DNA of 64,000 nt, taken from contig OY764903.1 in NCBI GenBank assembly GCA_963668605.1, forward strand, positions 744,001-808,000, given 5' to 3'. Each line of letters begins with the position of its first letter. The first letter of the stretch is position 1. This DNA is from G963668605 sp963668605. Lineage in GTDB: Bacteria; Acidobacteriota; Terriglobia; Bryobacterales; Bryobacteraceae. Under the pieces are notes generated by a model. The model saw nothing but the letters and a program-made list of their open reading frames with translations, did no database searches and had not been told where the DNA came from. Positions 33,643-41,931 of this stretch are shown here, piece by piece. Both the position numbers and the translations under genes were made by a program.

Positions 33643-35649
33643 GTGCGGATGAACGAAAATTCGAGATTCTTCCTTCGCCTGGGCGCGGGCTTGTGCGTCT
33701 TGACGGGTTCTGTTTTGTTGGTGAGCGCACCTAAGGATCCGTTCACGGTTCACGATAAGGCATACTATGCGACGCCGGAGGTGACGAACTTCGTCCGTCC
33801 AGGGCTGGTGATCAAGGTTGCGGGCGTTGAGATCGCCGCCGATGGTACGGTCAAGGCGCGCATCAAATTGACCGATCCGAAGGGCCAGCCGCTTGATCGC
33901 GATGGCATCTTCGCACCGGGTAGCGTCTCGACAAGTCTGATCCTGGCGCGCATTCCCAAGGGCGCGACGCAGTATCTCTCTTATACGGTGCGCTCGCAGA
34001 CCAGTCCGATCACGCGCGTTACCGCCGTTCAGGCGGGCGCCGATTCGGGCGGCACGTGGACGAAGGTGGCCGATGGCGAGTACTCCTATACATTCGGTAT
34101 GAAGCTGCCGGCGGGTTACGACAAGACCGTTACCCACTCAATCGGAGCCTACGGATCGCGCAACCTGAGCGAGTTCGATATGGGCACGCAGTACGACGAC
34201 GATGTCTACAACTTTGTGCCCGACGGCTCGACCGTGAAGACGGTGCGCGACGTTGTGCGTAGCGCGACCTGCAACAAGTGCCACTCGCAACTTGCCTTCC
34301 ACGGTGGGACCCGGCGCACCATGGAGCTGTGCGTGTTGTGCCACCAGCCGCAGAGCGTCGATCCCGACACGGGCAACTCGGTGGACATGCCGGTGATGAC
34401 CCATAAGATTCACATGGGCGCGAATCTGCCCAGCGTGCAAGCGGGCGGAAAATACCAGATCATCGGCAACGCTCAGTCCGTCAACGACTATTCGAAGGTC
34501 AACTTCCCGGCAGATCCGCGCAGTTGCACCGTTTGCCACGAAGCCGGCGCGGCGCAAACGGCGGCCTACCAGAAGCCGAGCCGCGTGGCTTGCGGCGCCT
34601 GCCATGACAAGGTGAACTTCAACACCGGCGAGGGCCATGCCGACCTGCCACAGCCGACCGACAATCTCTGCGGCACCTGCCATCAACCGAAGGGTGAACT
34701 GGATTTCGACCTTTCCATCGCTGGCTCCCATACGGTTCCGCGGCTGTCGGGAATGCTGCCGGGCGTGGTGTTTGAGATCCTCAGTGTGAGCGATACCGCG
34801 CCGGGTCAGAAGCCCACGGTCGTCTGTACCTTGAAAGACAAGAGCGGAAAACCGATTCTGCCGGCCAGTATGTCGCGGCTCTCGCTGCACCTCGCCGGTC
34901 CGAATTCAGACTACACGACCTACGTCACGGAAGACGCAACCAAAGCCGATAGCGCGCCGGACGGCCGTTTCTGGTGGACCTTCAACACGGCGATTCCGTC
35001 CAATGCGACGGGTTCAATGACGATCGCCATAGAGGGCCGCCGCGACGTGACGCTGCTGCCGGGCACGACGAAACAGCAGGTGGTCCGCGACAGCGGCGCC
35101 AACAAACAGATCTACTTCACGGTCGACGCATCGAAGGTGGAACCGCGCCGCAAGATTGTCGCCACCGAGAAGTGCAACTCCTGCCACGGCGCGCTCGCTA
35201 TGCATGGCGATGGCCGCAACCGCGTGGAGCAGTGCGTGATCTGCCACAATCCCACGAAGCTAGCCGGAACCGGAGCGGCGGCGGTGAGCGTCGACATGCG
35301 CCTGATGATCCACAAGATCCATACAGGCAGGGAACTCTCCAGGCCGTACGATATCGGGAGTTCGTTCAAGGCCCAGGAGTTTGGCTATCCGGGCGACCGC
35401 CGCAATTGCGGCCAGTGCCACGTCAACGGCTCGGAGCAGTTGCCGTTGAGCGAGGCGCGCATCGACGTGATCGATCCTTCTGGTCCGTTGAGCCCGATGG
35501 GTCCGGCGACGGCGGCCTGCACGAGTTGCCACGATAGCATTCAGGCAGCCTCGCATGCTCTGGCGAACTCGCCGAAGGGCAATGAAAGCTGCGGCGCTTG
35601 CCACGGAGCGACCAGCGATTTCTCCGTGAATAAGTTGCACGCCCACTAA
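33643..35649 (+). CDS. Decaheme c-type cytochrome, OmcA/MtrC family
   Basis: A 668-residue exported cytochrome. I choose the GTG at 33643 because AAGGAGG sits exactly six bases upstream; an ATG six bases further on is an alternative, and the open frame reaches back to 33490. After a signal segment (FFLRLGAGLCVLTGSVLLVS) there is a beta-rich domain, five CxxCH hemes (CNKCH, CVLCH, CTVCH, CGACH, CGTCH), a second beta domain, and five more (CNSCH, CVICH, CGQCH, CTSCH, CGACH). This two-by-five layout is that of OmcA/MtrC outer-surface cytochromes. No clear lipobox is seen, and no MtrA/MtrB partner genes are nearby. Confidence 0.93.
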   Translation: MRMNENSRFFLRLGAGLCVLTGSVLLVSAPKDPFTVHDKAYYATPEVTNFVRPGLVIKVAGVEIAADGTVKARIKLTDPKGQPLDRDGIFAPGSVSTSLILARIPKGATQYLSYTVRSQTSPITRVTAVQAGADSGGTWTKVADGEYSYTFGMKLPAGYDKTVTHSIGAYGSRNLSEFDMGTQYDDDVYNFVPDGSTVKTVRDVVRSATCNKCHSQLAFHGGTRRTMELCVLCHQPQSVDPDTGNSVDMPVMTHKIHMGANLPSVQAGGKYQIIGNAQSVNDYSKVNFPADPRSCTVCHEAGAAQTAAYQKPSRVACGACHDKVNFNTGEGHADLPQPTDNLCGTCHQPKGELDFDLSIAGSHTVPRLSGMLPGVVFEILSVSDTAPGQKPTVVCTLKDKSGKPILPASMSRLSLHLAGPNSDYTTYVTEDATKADSAPDGRFWWTFNTAIPSNATGSMTIAIEGRRDVTLLPGTTKQQVVRDSGANKQIYFTVDASKVEPRRKIVATEKCNSCHGALAMHGDGRNRVEQCVICHNPTKLAGTGAAAVSVDMRLMIHKIHTGRELSRPYDIGSSFKAQEFGYPGDRRNCGQCHVNGSEQLPLSEARIDVIDPSGPLSPMGPATAACTSCHDSIQAASHALANSPKGNESCGACHGATSDFSVNKLHAH

Positions 35650-35655
35650 CGCGAA

Positions 35656-35677
35656 GCGGCGGTTCGAATACCGCCGC
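35656..35677 (+). terminator. Hairpin after the decaheme cytochrome gene
   Basis: A perfect eight-base-pair stem GCGGCGGT/ACCGCCGC with a six-base loop starts seven bases past the stop codon. No T-run follows, but position and strength suggest a transcript end. A second perfect nine- to ten-base stem (CTCCCGGCGT/ACGCCGGGAG) follows at 35699-35722. Confidence 0.5.
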
Positions 35678-35698
35678 AGTGCTTAATGTTTCGCGCGC

Positions 35699-35722
35699 CT
35701 CCCGGCGTAAAGACGCCGGGAG
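35699..35722. repeat. Short perfect palindrome
   Basis: CTCCCGGCGT and ACGCCGGGAG pair perfectly around the loop AAAG. It lies in the non-coding gap 35650-35993 between the cytochrome gene and the convergent protease gene, beside a larger interspersed repeat. Confidence 0.6.
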
Positions 35723-35772
35723 CGCCGCCGCCGGCGATTTGGTTCCTGGCACTGTTGGACGGATGGACGGAT

Positions 35773-35868
35773 CGCCTCCGGTCGCTCGCGCTCCCGGCAC
35801 TGTTGGACGAATTGGCCGCCGCCGCGCCCACCCCCCAACGGTGCCCGAAGCGCAAGCGACCGGAGGCG
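35773..35868. repeat. 96-bp palindromic interspersed repeat, copy B
   Basis: The same arm sequence as copy A at 22047: the left arm has CGCCTCCGGTCG then CTCCCGGCACTG, and the right arm is its inverted and slightly diverged partner (26 of 30 bases pair). Total length 96 against 97 bases for copy A; the centre is unrelated. A partial extra GGCACTGTTGGACG lies just before it at about 35747. Like copy A it is between convergent genes. Confidence 0.75.
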
Positions 35869-35993
35869 CTTCTGCTGTCGACTTGCTTGCTGTGTTCTTT
35901 CGTGGGACAGGCTGTCGGATGCGCGTCCGCTGGCGCAATCCATTCGTTTGAACCCCGACGTGCAGATTCAACGATGCTGTGCCGGCTCCAGTT

Positions 35994-37586
35994 CTACTTG
36001 CCCATGCGCTTGGCCAGTACTTCGTTGACGTTGTCGACCAACGCCTTGGCCTTCGGCATCGATTGCACGGCCCGTGCAACTTCTGTGTCGTACTGAATTG
36101 TCAGCCGATCCGCTTCATCCTTGCCCAGACCGGTTAAGAACATGTCGATGTGGAGGCGTTCCTTCATCCAGTCCCTGTTTAAGGTGAAATCGGCCTCTGT
36201 GAATTCGACTTTATTCTTCAACATCCAGTCGTGAAACTCGGTGAGGAACGCTTCGTCCGGCTTCCACGCGTTGGTCAGCTTGGGTTCCTTTGCGCCGAAA
36301 TACCAAGCCGTGAAGCGCGCTGTCGCATCGGCCACGCGCAGCCCGGTTTGAAACGCGTTCAGCTTGGGGAACTCAAATTTTTCGTCGGGCGTAATGCCCC
36401 CGCCGCCATACACAGTGCGCCCGGCGTCGGTCGCCTTGACGTCCTTCGGATTGAGAATCGGTGTGTCCTTGCGGTTGTAATAGTCGAAGAACGAGATGTG
36501 GCTGTAGTCGCGCTGGATCAGCCGTCCGCTGGGCGTGTAATATTTGGCTGTGGTCAGCAACAACGCCGTGTCGGCGGAGAGCGGGAACTGCGATTGCACC
36601 AGCCCCTTGCCGAACGTGGGCTCGCCAAGCACCCAGGCCCGGTCGTGATCCTGCAACGCGCCGGCCACGATCTCAGCCGCGGAGGCCGAGGAGCGATCCA
36701 CGAGAATCACAATCGGATACTGCCGGCCGGTGTTGCCGCGCCGCGCGACGTAGGGCTTCTCGGCGGAGGCTCGTCCGCGATGCGAAACAACAACCTGTCC
36801 TTTGCGAAGATAACGCTCGGTGACCGCGACGCCTTCCTTCAACAGACCGCCGGGATTACTGCGCAGGTCGAGGACAAAACCTTCGATCGTATTCTCATTC
36901 AGCTTCTTGAGGGCGTCCTCAAATTCCTTGCCCGTATTCTCGTTGAATGAATCGATGCGAAGATAGGCAACGGCCGGCTTCACGCGGAACGAGTTCTGCA
37001 CGCTCGCGCGCGGGATGTCGTTGCGCGTGATCGGAAGCAGCAGCGGCTCTTCGCGGCCGTCGCGCTGGACTATCACTTGAACCTTCGTGCCGCGCTGGCC
37101 TTTGAGCAGATCGGCTACCTGCGACGTGTTCAATCCCTTGACCGGCTTGCCGTCGATCGAGAGCAGACTGTCGAGCGGATGGATGCCCGCGTTGAACGCC
37201 GGCGAATTCGAGAACGGATAGATCACCACTACTTTGCCGCCGGCGCGCGCTCCAACGTACATGCCCACGCCCGAGTAGCGTCCGCGTTGGTCTTCCTGGA
37301 GAAGTTGGAAATCCTTCGGGTCGAAAAAATTGGAGTGCGGATCGAGCGTGCGCAACATGCTCGAGATCGCGCCTTTGTAAATCGCTTTGTCCGGATCGAC
37401 GGGTTCGGCGAAATTCTTCTCCACCAGCGAGTAGACGCGTGTGAACGTCTTCACGCTGTCGCGTATGTCGTCGTCGGAGGTCGCCGCCGATATGCGACGG
37501 ATGCCTGGCCCGAACAGACCGGCGGAGACCGCGCAGAAAAGTGCGAAGAGTGGTAGATACAGCAAGGACCGCCGTCGTTGGGACAT
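35994..37586 (-). CDS. S41-family C-terminal processing protease
   Basis: A 530-residue secreted or membrane-anchored protease. The N-terminal signal or anchor is RRRSLLYLPLFALFCAVSAGLFG. A helical domain, a PDZ domain (about 110-200, GVGMYVGARAGGKVVVIYPFSNSPAFNAGI) and the S41 catalytic domain follow. The catalytic serine is in VILVDRSSASAAEIVAGAL and the lysine in GEPTFGKGLVQSQF, with the usual LDLRSNPGG. The C-terminus beyond residue 400 is longer than in minimal CtpA. Such proteases trim periplasmic proteins from the C-terminal end. It is preceded by hrpB on the same strand, 49 bases away. Confidence 0.93.
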   Translation of the reverse strand: MSQRRRSLLYLPLFALFCAVSAGLFGPGIRRISAATSDDDIRDSVKTFTRVYSLVEKNFAEPVDPDKAIYKGAISSMLRTLDPHSNFFDPKDFQLLQEDQRGRYSGVGMYVGARAGGKVVVIYPFSNSPAFNAGIHPLDSLLSIDGKPVKGLNTSQVADLLKGQRGTKVQVIVQRDGREEPLLLPITRNDIPRASVQNSFRVKPAVAYLRIDSFNENTGKEFEDALKKLNENTIEGFVLDLRSNPGGLLKEGVAVTERYLRKGQVVVSHRGRASAEKPYVARRGNTGRQYPIVILVDRSSASAAEIVAGALQDHDRAWVLGEPTFGKGLVQSQFPLSADTALLLTTAKYYTPSGRLIQRDYSHISFFDYYNRKDTPILNPKDVKATDAGRTVYGGGGITPDEKFEFPKLNAFQTGLRVADATARFTAWYFGAKEPKLTNAWKPDEAFLTEFHDWMLKNKVEFTEADFTLNRDWMKERLHIDMFLTGLGKDEADRLTIQYDTEVARAVQSMPKAKALVDNVNEVLAKRMGK

Positions 37587-37635
37587 GGATGTAAAGACTC
37601 CCAGCCTCTTTGAGTATAACAGGAGCGCTTCCGAT

Positions 37636-40029
37636 TCAAGGATTTTCCGGCCACGCGTGTTTCGGATAGCGTCTCATTAACTGCCGACGCAGCTCAGGGT
37701 AAAGTCGTTCCCAAAATCCGGCGAGGTCGGTTGTGGTCTGCAGCGGCCGCTGACTGGGCGCGAGCAGGTGCACAACCAGCGGAACGCGGCCGCCGGCGAT
37801 GCGCGGCGTCTGCTTCATTCCAAAGAAGTCCTGCAGGCGCGACGCGATCCACGGCGCTTGCCCTTCGGCGTAATGCACCTGCGTGGTCCGGCCTCCGGGC
37901 AGTCGTACCCGCGCGGGCGCGAGATCCTCCACCATCTGCCGGGCGCGTCCAGGCAGACTGGCCCCAAGCGCGTCCAGCAATCCCTTGGCGGCCGCGTTCT
38001 TCAGTTCCGCGAAGCTGCGCAGGCCCAGGCAGAGCGCGACCAGCGCGCGCCGCAAATGTTCTTCGGAGAATCCTTCAAAGCCACCTTGCCGCGCCGCGAA
38101 ATCAACGCGCGCCCGATATGCGGCCAGCGCCTCGGGATCGCAGAAGCGTGCGATGCCGGCTTCGAGCGCCTTCCCGGCGAGCAGTTCCGCTGCGCCCTCG
38201 GCGTCGACTGCGCCCGAACGGCTCTCTTCGATCGCGATGCCGTCGTAGAGCAGTGCGCTCGATGCTTCCACGCGTTCGGCCGCGCGGTTCCACTCGAGTT
38301 GCTGCCGCTCGCTGACGCGCTCTGGGAACAGATCGAGCAACCATTCCGGTTCGATGGCGCTAGCCAGGCGCACAAGCGGCACACCGTGTTCCTTGCGGTC
38401 TTCGATGTCGACGGCGACGAGCAGTTCTTCTTTCACAACGCTCGCGGCGGCCAGCGCCGCCGAGCCGCCAGCGGCGAGCAGCAGTTGCCGGTTCTGGCGT
38501 TGCCGCGCCACGCGATCGGGGAAGGCCGCCAGGATCGCAAGCAACAATGGTGTGTCGGACTTCTGCACTTGCGATGAAGGGCGCACGATGCTTCGGATCT
38601 GAGCGGCGATCTGCCGCGTGCGCGGCGCCCAATCGCTATCGAGCAGCGCGAGAACGTCGGAGTTGCCCGCCGGGTGCACATTTTCACCCAAACGTTCGTT
38701 TGAACTCAAGACCGCGGCGATGCGGCAACCATCGGCGGCGGCGCCGCGGTCGATGGCTTCGACGACGAGCCGGGCGAGACGAGGATGCAGCGGATAGCGC
38801 GCCATGCGCCGTCCTGTCGTTGTCAGCGAGCCTCCAGCGTCGAGCGCGCCCAGACGCAGCAGCAACTCGTGTGCGGCCTCGGCTGCGGCGGGCGGTGGCG
38901 CTTCGAGCCAGGGCAGCGCGGCGAGGCCGGGTACCTTCATCGCGAGCAGGTCGAGCAGCGTTTGCGAGAGTTCGCGGCGCGCGATCTCGGGTGTATCGTG
39001 ATCGGGGCGCCGCGCAAAATCCTCGGCGGTGTACAGCCGGATGACGCGGCCCGCAGCGGTGCGTCCAGCGCGTCCGGCGCGCTGCGCAGCCGAGGCTTTA
39101 CTGATGCGCACGAGCGCCAGTGTGGGCAGCCCGGTCCACGGCGAATCGCTGGCGCTGCGGGCCAGTCCGCTATCGATGACCGCGGTGACGCCATCGATGG
39201 TGACCGAGCTTTCGGCGACGTTGGTGGAGAGGATCAGCTTGCGTCGTGCGGCGGGTGCGACGGCGCGGTCCTGCTCTTCGGGTGTCAGATCGCCGTGCAG
39301 CGGAAAGAGCAGCAGGCCGGCGCGGGCTGCGATTCCGGCGCAGGCGCGTGCGGAGCGGTGGATCTCCGCGGCGCCGGGCAAAAAGACCAGCACGTCGCCG
39401 TCGAGTCCTGTGGCCAGCAGCTTGTCGACTGCGGCGGCCACCTGTGCTTCGAGCGGCGTCGAACTGTGCGGCGTGTAGCTGATTTCGAGCGGGAAGAGGC
39501 GGCCTTCCGAACGCAGCGTCGGGCAATCGCCGAGGTGCGCGGCGATTGGCGCGGCGTTCAACGTCGCCGACATCACGACGATGCGCAGATCCGGGCGAGT
39601 GGAACGCTGCAAGCGCAGCAGCAGCGCGAGCGCGAGATCGCCGTCGAGATGCCGTTCGTGGAATTCGTCGAGCACCACGGTAGCGACGCCGCGCAATTTC
39701 GGATCGGAGATCATGCGCCGCGAGAGTACGCCTTCGGTGAGGAAGCGCAGGCGCGTCTCGGGTCCGCCGACGTCCTCGAAGCGTACCTGATAGCCGACGC
39801 TGCGTCCGACCGGCTCTCCGCATTCGAAGGCCACGCGCCGCGCCGCCATGCGTGCCGCAAGCCGGCGCGGCTGCAAGACGAGCACCTCGCCCGCGGCGAG
39901 CGTGAGCAGCGCGGGCGGCACTCGCGTGGTCTTTCCCGCGCCTGGCGGCGCTTCGAGAATAAGGTTGCGATGGGCGCGCAGGCTATCGAGAAGTTGCGGC
40001 AGCAGCGCATCGACGGGCAGCGGAGACAT
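37636..40029 (-). CDS. hrpB: ATP-dependent helicase HrpB
   Basis: A 797-residue DEAH-type helicase. Motifs appear in order: Walker A EAPPGAGKTTRVP, QPRRLAARMAARRVA, DEFHERHLD (Walker B), VVMSATLN, LSTNVAESSVTIDGV and QRAGRAGRTAAGRVIRLY. The HrpB-specific C-terminal domain ends with GRVPLVVHLLAPSQRPLQTTTDLAGFWERLYPELRRQLMRRYPKHAWPENP-type sequence, typical of the family. The substrate in most bacteria is unknown. The start codon lies only 20 bases from the target-site copy of an insertion sequence, but the GAAGGGG ribosome-binding site is retained. Confidence 0.96.
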   Translation of the reverse strand: MSPLPVDALLPQLLDSLRAHRNLILEAPPGAGKTTRVPPALLTLAAGEVLVLQPRRLAARMAARRVAFECGEPVGRSVGYQVRFEDVGGPETRLRFLTEGVLSRRMISDPKLRGVATVVLDEFHERHLDGDLALALLLRLQRSTRPDLRIVVMSATLNAAPIAAHLGDCPTLRSEGRLFPLEISYTPHSSTPLEAQVAAAVDKLLATGLDGDVLVFLPGAAEIHRSARACAGIAARAGLLLFPLHGDLTPEEQDRAVAPAARRKLILSTNVAESSVTIDGVTAVIDSGLARSASDSPWTGLPTLALVRISKASAAQRAGRAGRTAAGRVIRLYTAEDFARRPDHDTPEIARRELSQTLLDLLAMKVPGLAALPWLEAPPPAAAEAAHELLLRLGALDAGGSLTTTGRRMARYPLHPRLARLVVEAIDRGAAADGCRIAAVLSSNERLGENVHPAGNSDVLALLDSDWAPRTRQIAAQIRSIVRPSSQVQKSDTPLLLAILAAFPDRVARQRQNRQLLLAAGGSAALAAASVVKEELLVAVDIEDRKEHGVPLVRLASAIEPEWLLDLFPERVSERQQLEWNRAAERVEASSALLYDGIAIEESRSGAVDAEGAAELLAGKALEAGIARFCDPEALAAYRARVDFAARQGGFEGFSEEHLRRALVALCLGLRSFAELKNAAAKGLLDALGASLPGRARQMVEDLAPARVRLPGGRTTQVHYAEGQAPWIASRLQDFFGMKQTPRIAGGRVPLVVHLLAPSQRPLQTTTDLAGFWERLYPELRRQLMRRYPKHAWPENP

Positions 40030-40048
40030 GCCCCTTCAGGATGCCACG

Positions 40049-40057
40049 CAGTTGACG
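40049..40057. repeat. Left target-site duplication of the insertion sequence
   Basis: CAGTTGACG directly precedes the left terminal repeat and is repeated exactly at 41892-41900 after the right terminal repeat. Confidence 0.8.
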
Positions 40058-40082
40058 GGGTGCACGACTAGAAAGTGACGGA

Positions 40083-41399
40083 TCAAGCGGCGCTCGGTTC
40101 TGATCGGCGCTCCCAGAAGTCCTGAAACCTGCCACTGAGCTTCGAACAGCGAAGGGCGATGATGGCGTTGGATCCGGCGGTTGTCCAGTGCATGCCGGCG
40201 CGTTTCAGCCGGGTGCCAATCGCGAGTTTACAGCCGGCTTCAACGACTCCGGAGGAAGTGCATAGGCCCTGCGCACGGAATTGTGGGTAGCGCATGCGAT
40301 CGCGATTGCCGTGGATGTATTGGAAGCACTTGCGGGCCTCCGCGCAATGACCGGCTTGGCGGCGCAGAGCACGTAACAGCTCCGGCAAGCGGCCGCTATC
40401 GAGTTCCTCATGCCTGCGTGCCGCCCAGAGTTTCGCTTGATCGGGCTTGTGCGGATAGAGCAGTTTGGACAGGTCGCTGAGGTGTTCTTTGACGTGAAAG
40501 CGATCCACGATCTGAATCGCTCGTGGAAACAACTCCTGCGCGATCTTCCAGATCCAAGCGGCTCCGTCACCGATCACCACAGTGCCTTGTGCTTGGGTGA
40601 AACGTCGGCGGGTGGCCTCCCGCAAGACGCGCTCGGAGAAGGGCGAGCGCTGCTTGTCGGTGTCGAGGGTAGCTGCGGTTTCGATTGCCGCCGAATAGCT
40701 GACCGAGCCTGGGTCGCGGACCGGGGTGCCATTCTCGTCGCGCCCCTCGGCGCTCCAGACGGTGCACAACTTCACTTCTCGCGTTTTGGCCGATCCATCG
40801 GCTTGCTTGCCTGTCCGGCCGTTCAACTCCGAGGCCCGCATCGGAATACCGGTCCCATCCAGACCCAAGTACAGGGTCGGCGGCAATGGCAGAGCAGCGG
40901 CAGGGGTCGCATTCCGCTTCTCGTCGGCGGCGATGGCTGCGCCGAGAGCTTCGGCCGTTCGCTCCACCTGTTTGGCATCAATGGCGAGAGCTGCCAGTTC
41001 GGCAAGTAACTGGCTGCCTTCCTCAAAGCTGACCATCGCACCGACCGTGCCGATCATGCGTGTGACAGCAGGCGAAAGCGCAGTGTTCTCCAACCCGAGT
41101 TGCCGGTCCCGCGGGCAGAAGCCGCGACCGCAACCCGAGCAATGAAAGTAAGCACGCGCAAGTTTGAGCGCGCCGAGAACGCTGGCAAATGTCTTTTCGC
41201 GCCGGCCCGCGTAACGTGCCCATTGCCCACACGGGCAGCGAAGGTGAGACTGGGCGGCATCGGAATGGTCTGCGTTGAGGCGTTGCTCGACCGCGCGTCC
41301 GGCCAGTCGCAAGGCTTGCCGGCGCACGGCGGACTCCAGCGCTTCCAGATCGAGTTCGGCGAGACACTGCCGCCCCAGCAGGGCTTCGATGTCCCACAA
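40083..41399 (-). CDS. ISKra4-family transposase (second ORF of the insertion sequence)
   Basis: A transposase of about 438 residues in the separate frame. An N-terminal zinc knuckle (CPCGQWARYAGRREKTF, CSGCGRGFCPRD) is followed by the DDE-type catalytic region: LYLGLDGTGIPM, VVIGDGAAWIW with VDRFHVKEHL, and VVEAGCKLAIGTRLKRAGMHW carrying the glutamate. The first possible start in this frame, TTG at 41399, is poor. The frame continues open upstream to the A8 run, where it can join the first ORF by loss of one A. It is therefore probably made as a fusion through slippage. Confidence 0.9.
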   Translation of the reverse strand: MWDIEALLGRQCLAELDLEALESAVRRQALRLAGRAVEQRLNADHSDAAQSHLRCPCGQWARYAGRREKTFASVLGALKLARAYFHCSGCGRGFCPRDRQLGLENTALSPAVTRMIGTVGAMVSFEEGSQLLAELAALAIDAKQVERTAEALGAAIAADEKRNATPAAALPLPPTLYLGLDGTGIPMRASELNGRTGKQADGSAKTREVKLCTVWSAEGRDENGTPVRDPGSVSYSAAIETAATLDTDKQRSPFSERVLREATRRRFTQAQGTVVIGDGAAWIWKIAQELFPRAIQIVDRFHVKEHLSDLSKLLYPHKPDQAKLWAARRHEELDSGRLPELLRALRRQAGHCAEARKCFQYIHGNRDRMRYPQFRAQGLCTSSGVVEAGCKLAIGTRLKRAGMHWTTAGSNAIIALRCSKLSGRFQDFWERRSEPSAA

Positions 41400-41403
41400 A
41401 AGT

Positions 41404-41796
41404 TCAGCGGCGAGCAGGCCGTCGAGCGCAGTTTTTTTTGACGTCTGCGGGTGCGCCTTGACGCAATTCGAGATCGCAGAGCTGTTCTGAGACCGTGGTC
41501 AACTGCTGCACCAAGCGCCGGAAGCGATGGTATTCCTGCAATTGCAGGCGGGTGCGGTCCACGGCGGGGCCGGCGGGAATGATCCGCGTTACCGTCTTGC
41601 CAGCAATGGGATGGGTCAGCGAATACGAAGGGCCATGACCTTGGGAACCCTTCTTGGCGCAATGGCAAGTCGGCTTGCCGCATTTACGATACCGGGGTAC
41701 GAGCGAACCCGGACGCATGTCGCCGACCTGAGCAAGTTCGGCTTTGAGTTGATCGCGTTGCAGGCGAAGAGCATTGAGATCGAGAGAAGTGGGCAC
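41404..41796 (-). CDS. DUF6788-type protein, first ORF of the ISKra4-family element
   Basis: A 130-residue protein. The N-terminal coiled-coil-like part (LRLQRDQLKAELAQV) precedes a CGKPTCHCAKKGSQGHGPSYSLTH motif characteristic of the small proteins that accompany these transposases. A helical C-terminus (RRLVQQLTTVSEQLCDLELRQ) follows. Its frame passes into the A8 run at 41432-41439 and then ends within 30 bases. Its role in transposition is not established. Confidence 0.85.
   Translation of the reverse strand: MPTSLDLNALRLQRDQLKAELAQVGDMRPGSLVPRYRKCGKPTCHCAKKGSQGHGPSYSLTHPIAGKTVTRIIPAGPAVDRTRLQLQEYHRFRRLVQQLTTVSEQLCDLELRQGAPADVKKNCARRPARR
41432..41439 (-). promoter_or_regulatory. A8 slippery run between the two transposase ORFs
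   Basis: The minus strand reads GTC, eight A, then CTGC. In the first frame this is GTC-AAA-AAA-AAC; removing one A (or a +1/-2 shift) gives TCA-AAA-AAA-ACT and enters the transposase frame directly. This looks like a programmed slippage site, though a simple one-base indel would look the same. Confidence 0.6.
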
Positions 41797-41891
41797 GATT
41801 CACCTGACAGCATTATACGCTGTCAGTATAATGGCGGCAACAACCTCCCAGTGCGCTTTCGCTCTGGGCATCACTCTGGTGTCGTGCACCC

Positions 41892-41900
41892 CAGTTGACG
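41892..41900. repeat. Right target-site duplication of the insertion sequence
   Basis: CAGTTGACG follows the right terminal repeat and matches the copy at 40049-40057. Confidence 0.8.
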
Positions 41901-41931
41901 CAGGCGGTTGAGTTTTTGAACACTATACAGT

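Larger units (their letters stand above)
40058..41891. mobile_element. Complete ISKra4-family insertion sequence (about 1.83 kb)
   Basis: The element is bounded by inverted ends beginning GGGTGCACGAC (40058-40068; complement at 41881-41891), with weaker similarity continuing inward to AGTGA. Exact nine-base direct repeats flank it. It carries two minus-strand reading frames, a DUF6788-type protein and an ISKra4-type transposase, joined across a run of eight A residues. It sits in the divergent gap between hrpB and the aminotransferase gene; without it the two start codons would be about 60 bases apart. The clean ends and target repeat suggest a recent insertion. Confidence 0.85.

Noticed and set aside
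35656..35677. GGTTCGAATACC, resembling a tRNA T-loop
   Set aside because: The stem is eight base pairs with a six-base loop, and no acceptor stem, D-arm or anticodon arm can be placed around it; it is a hairpin after a gene.
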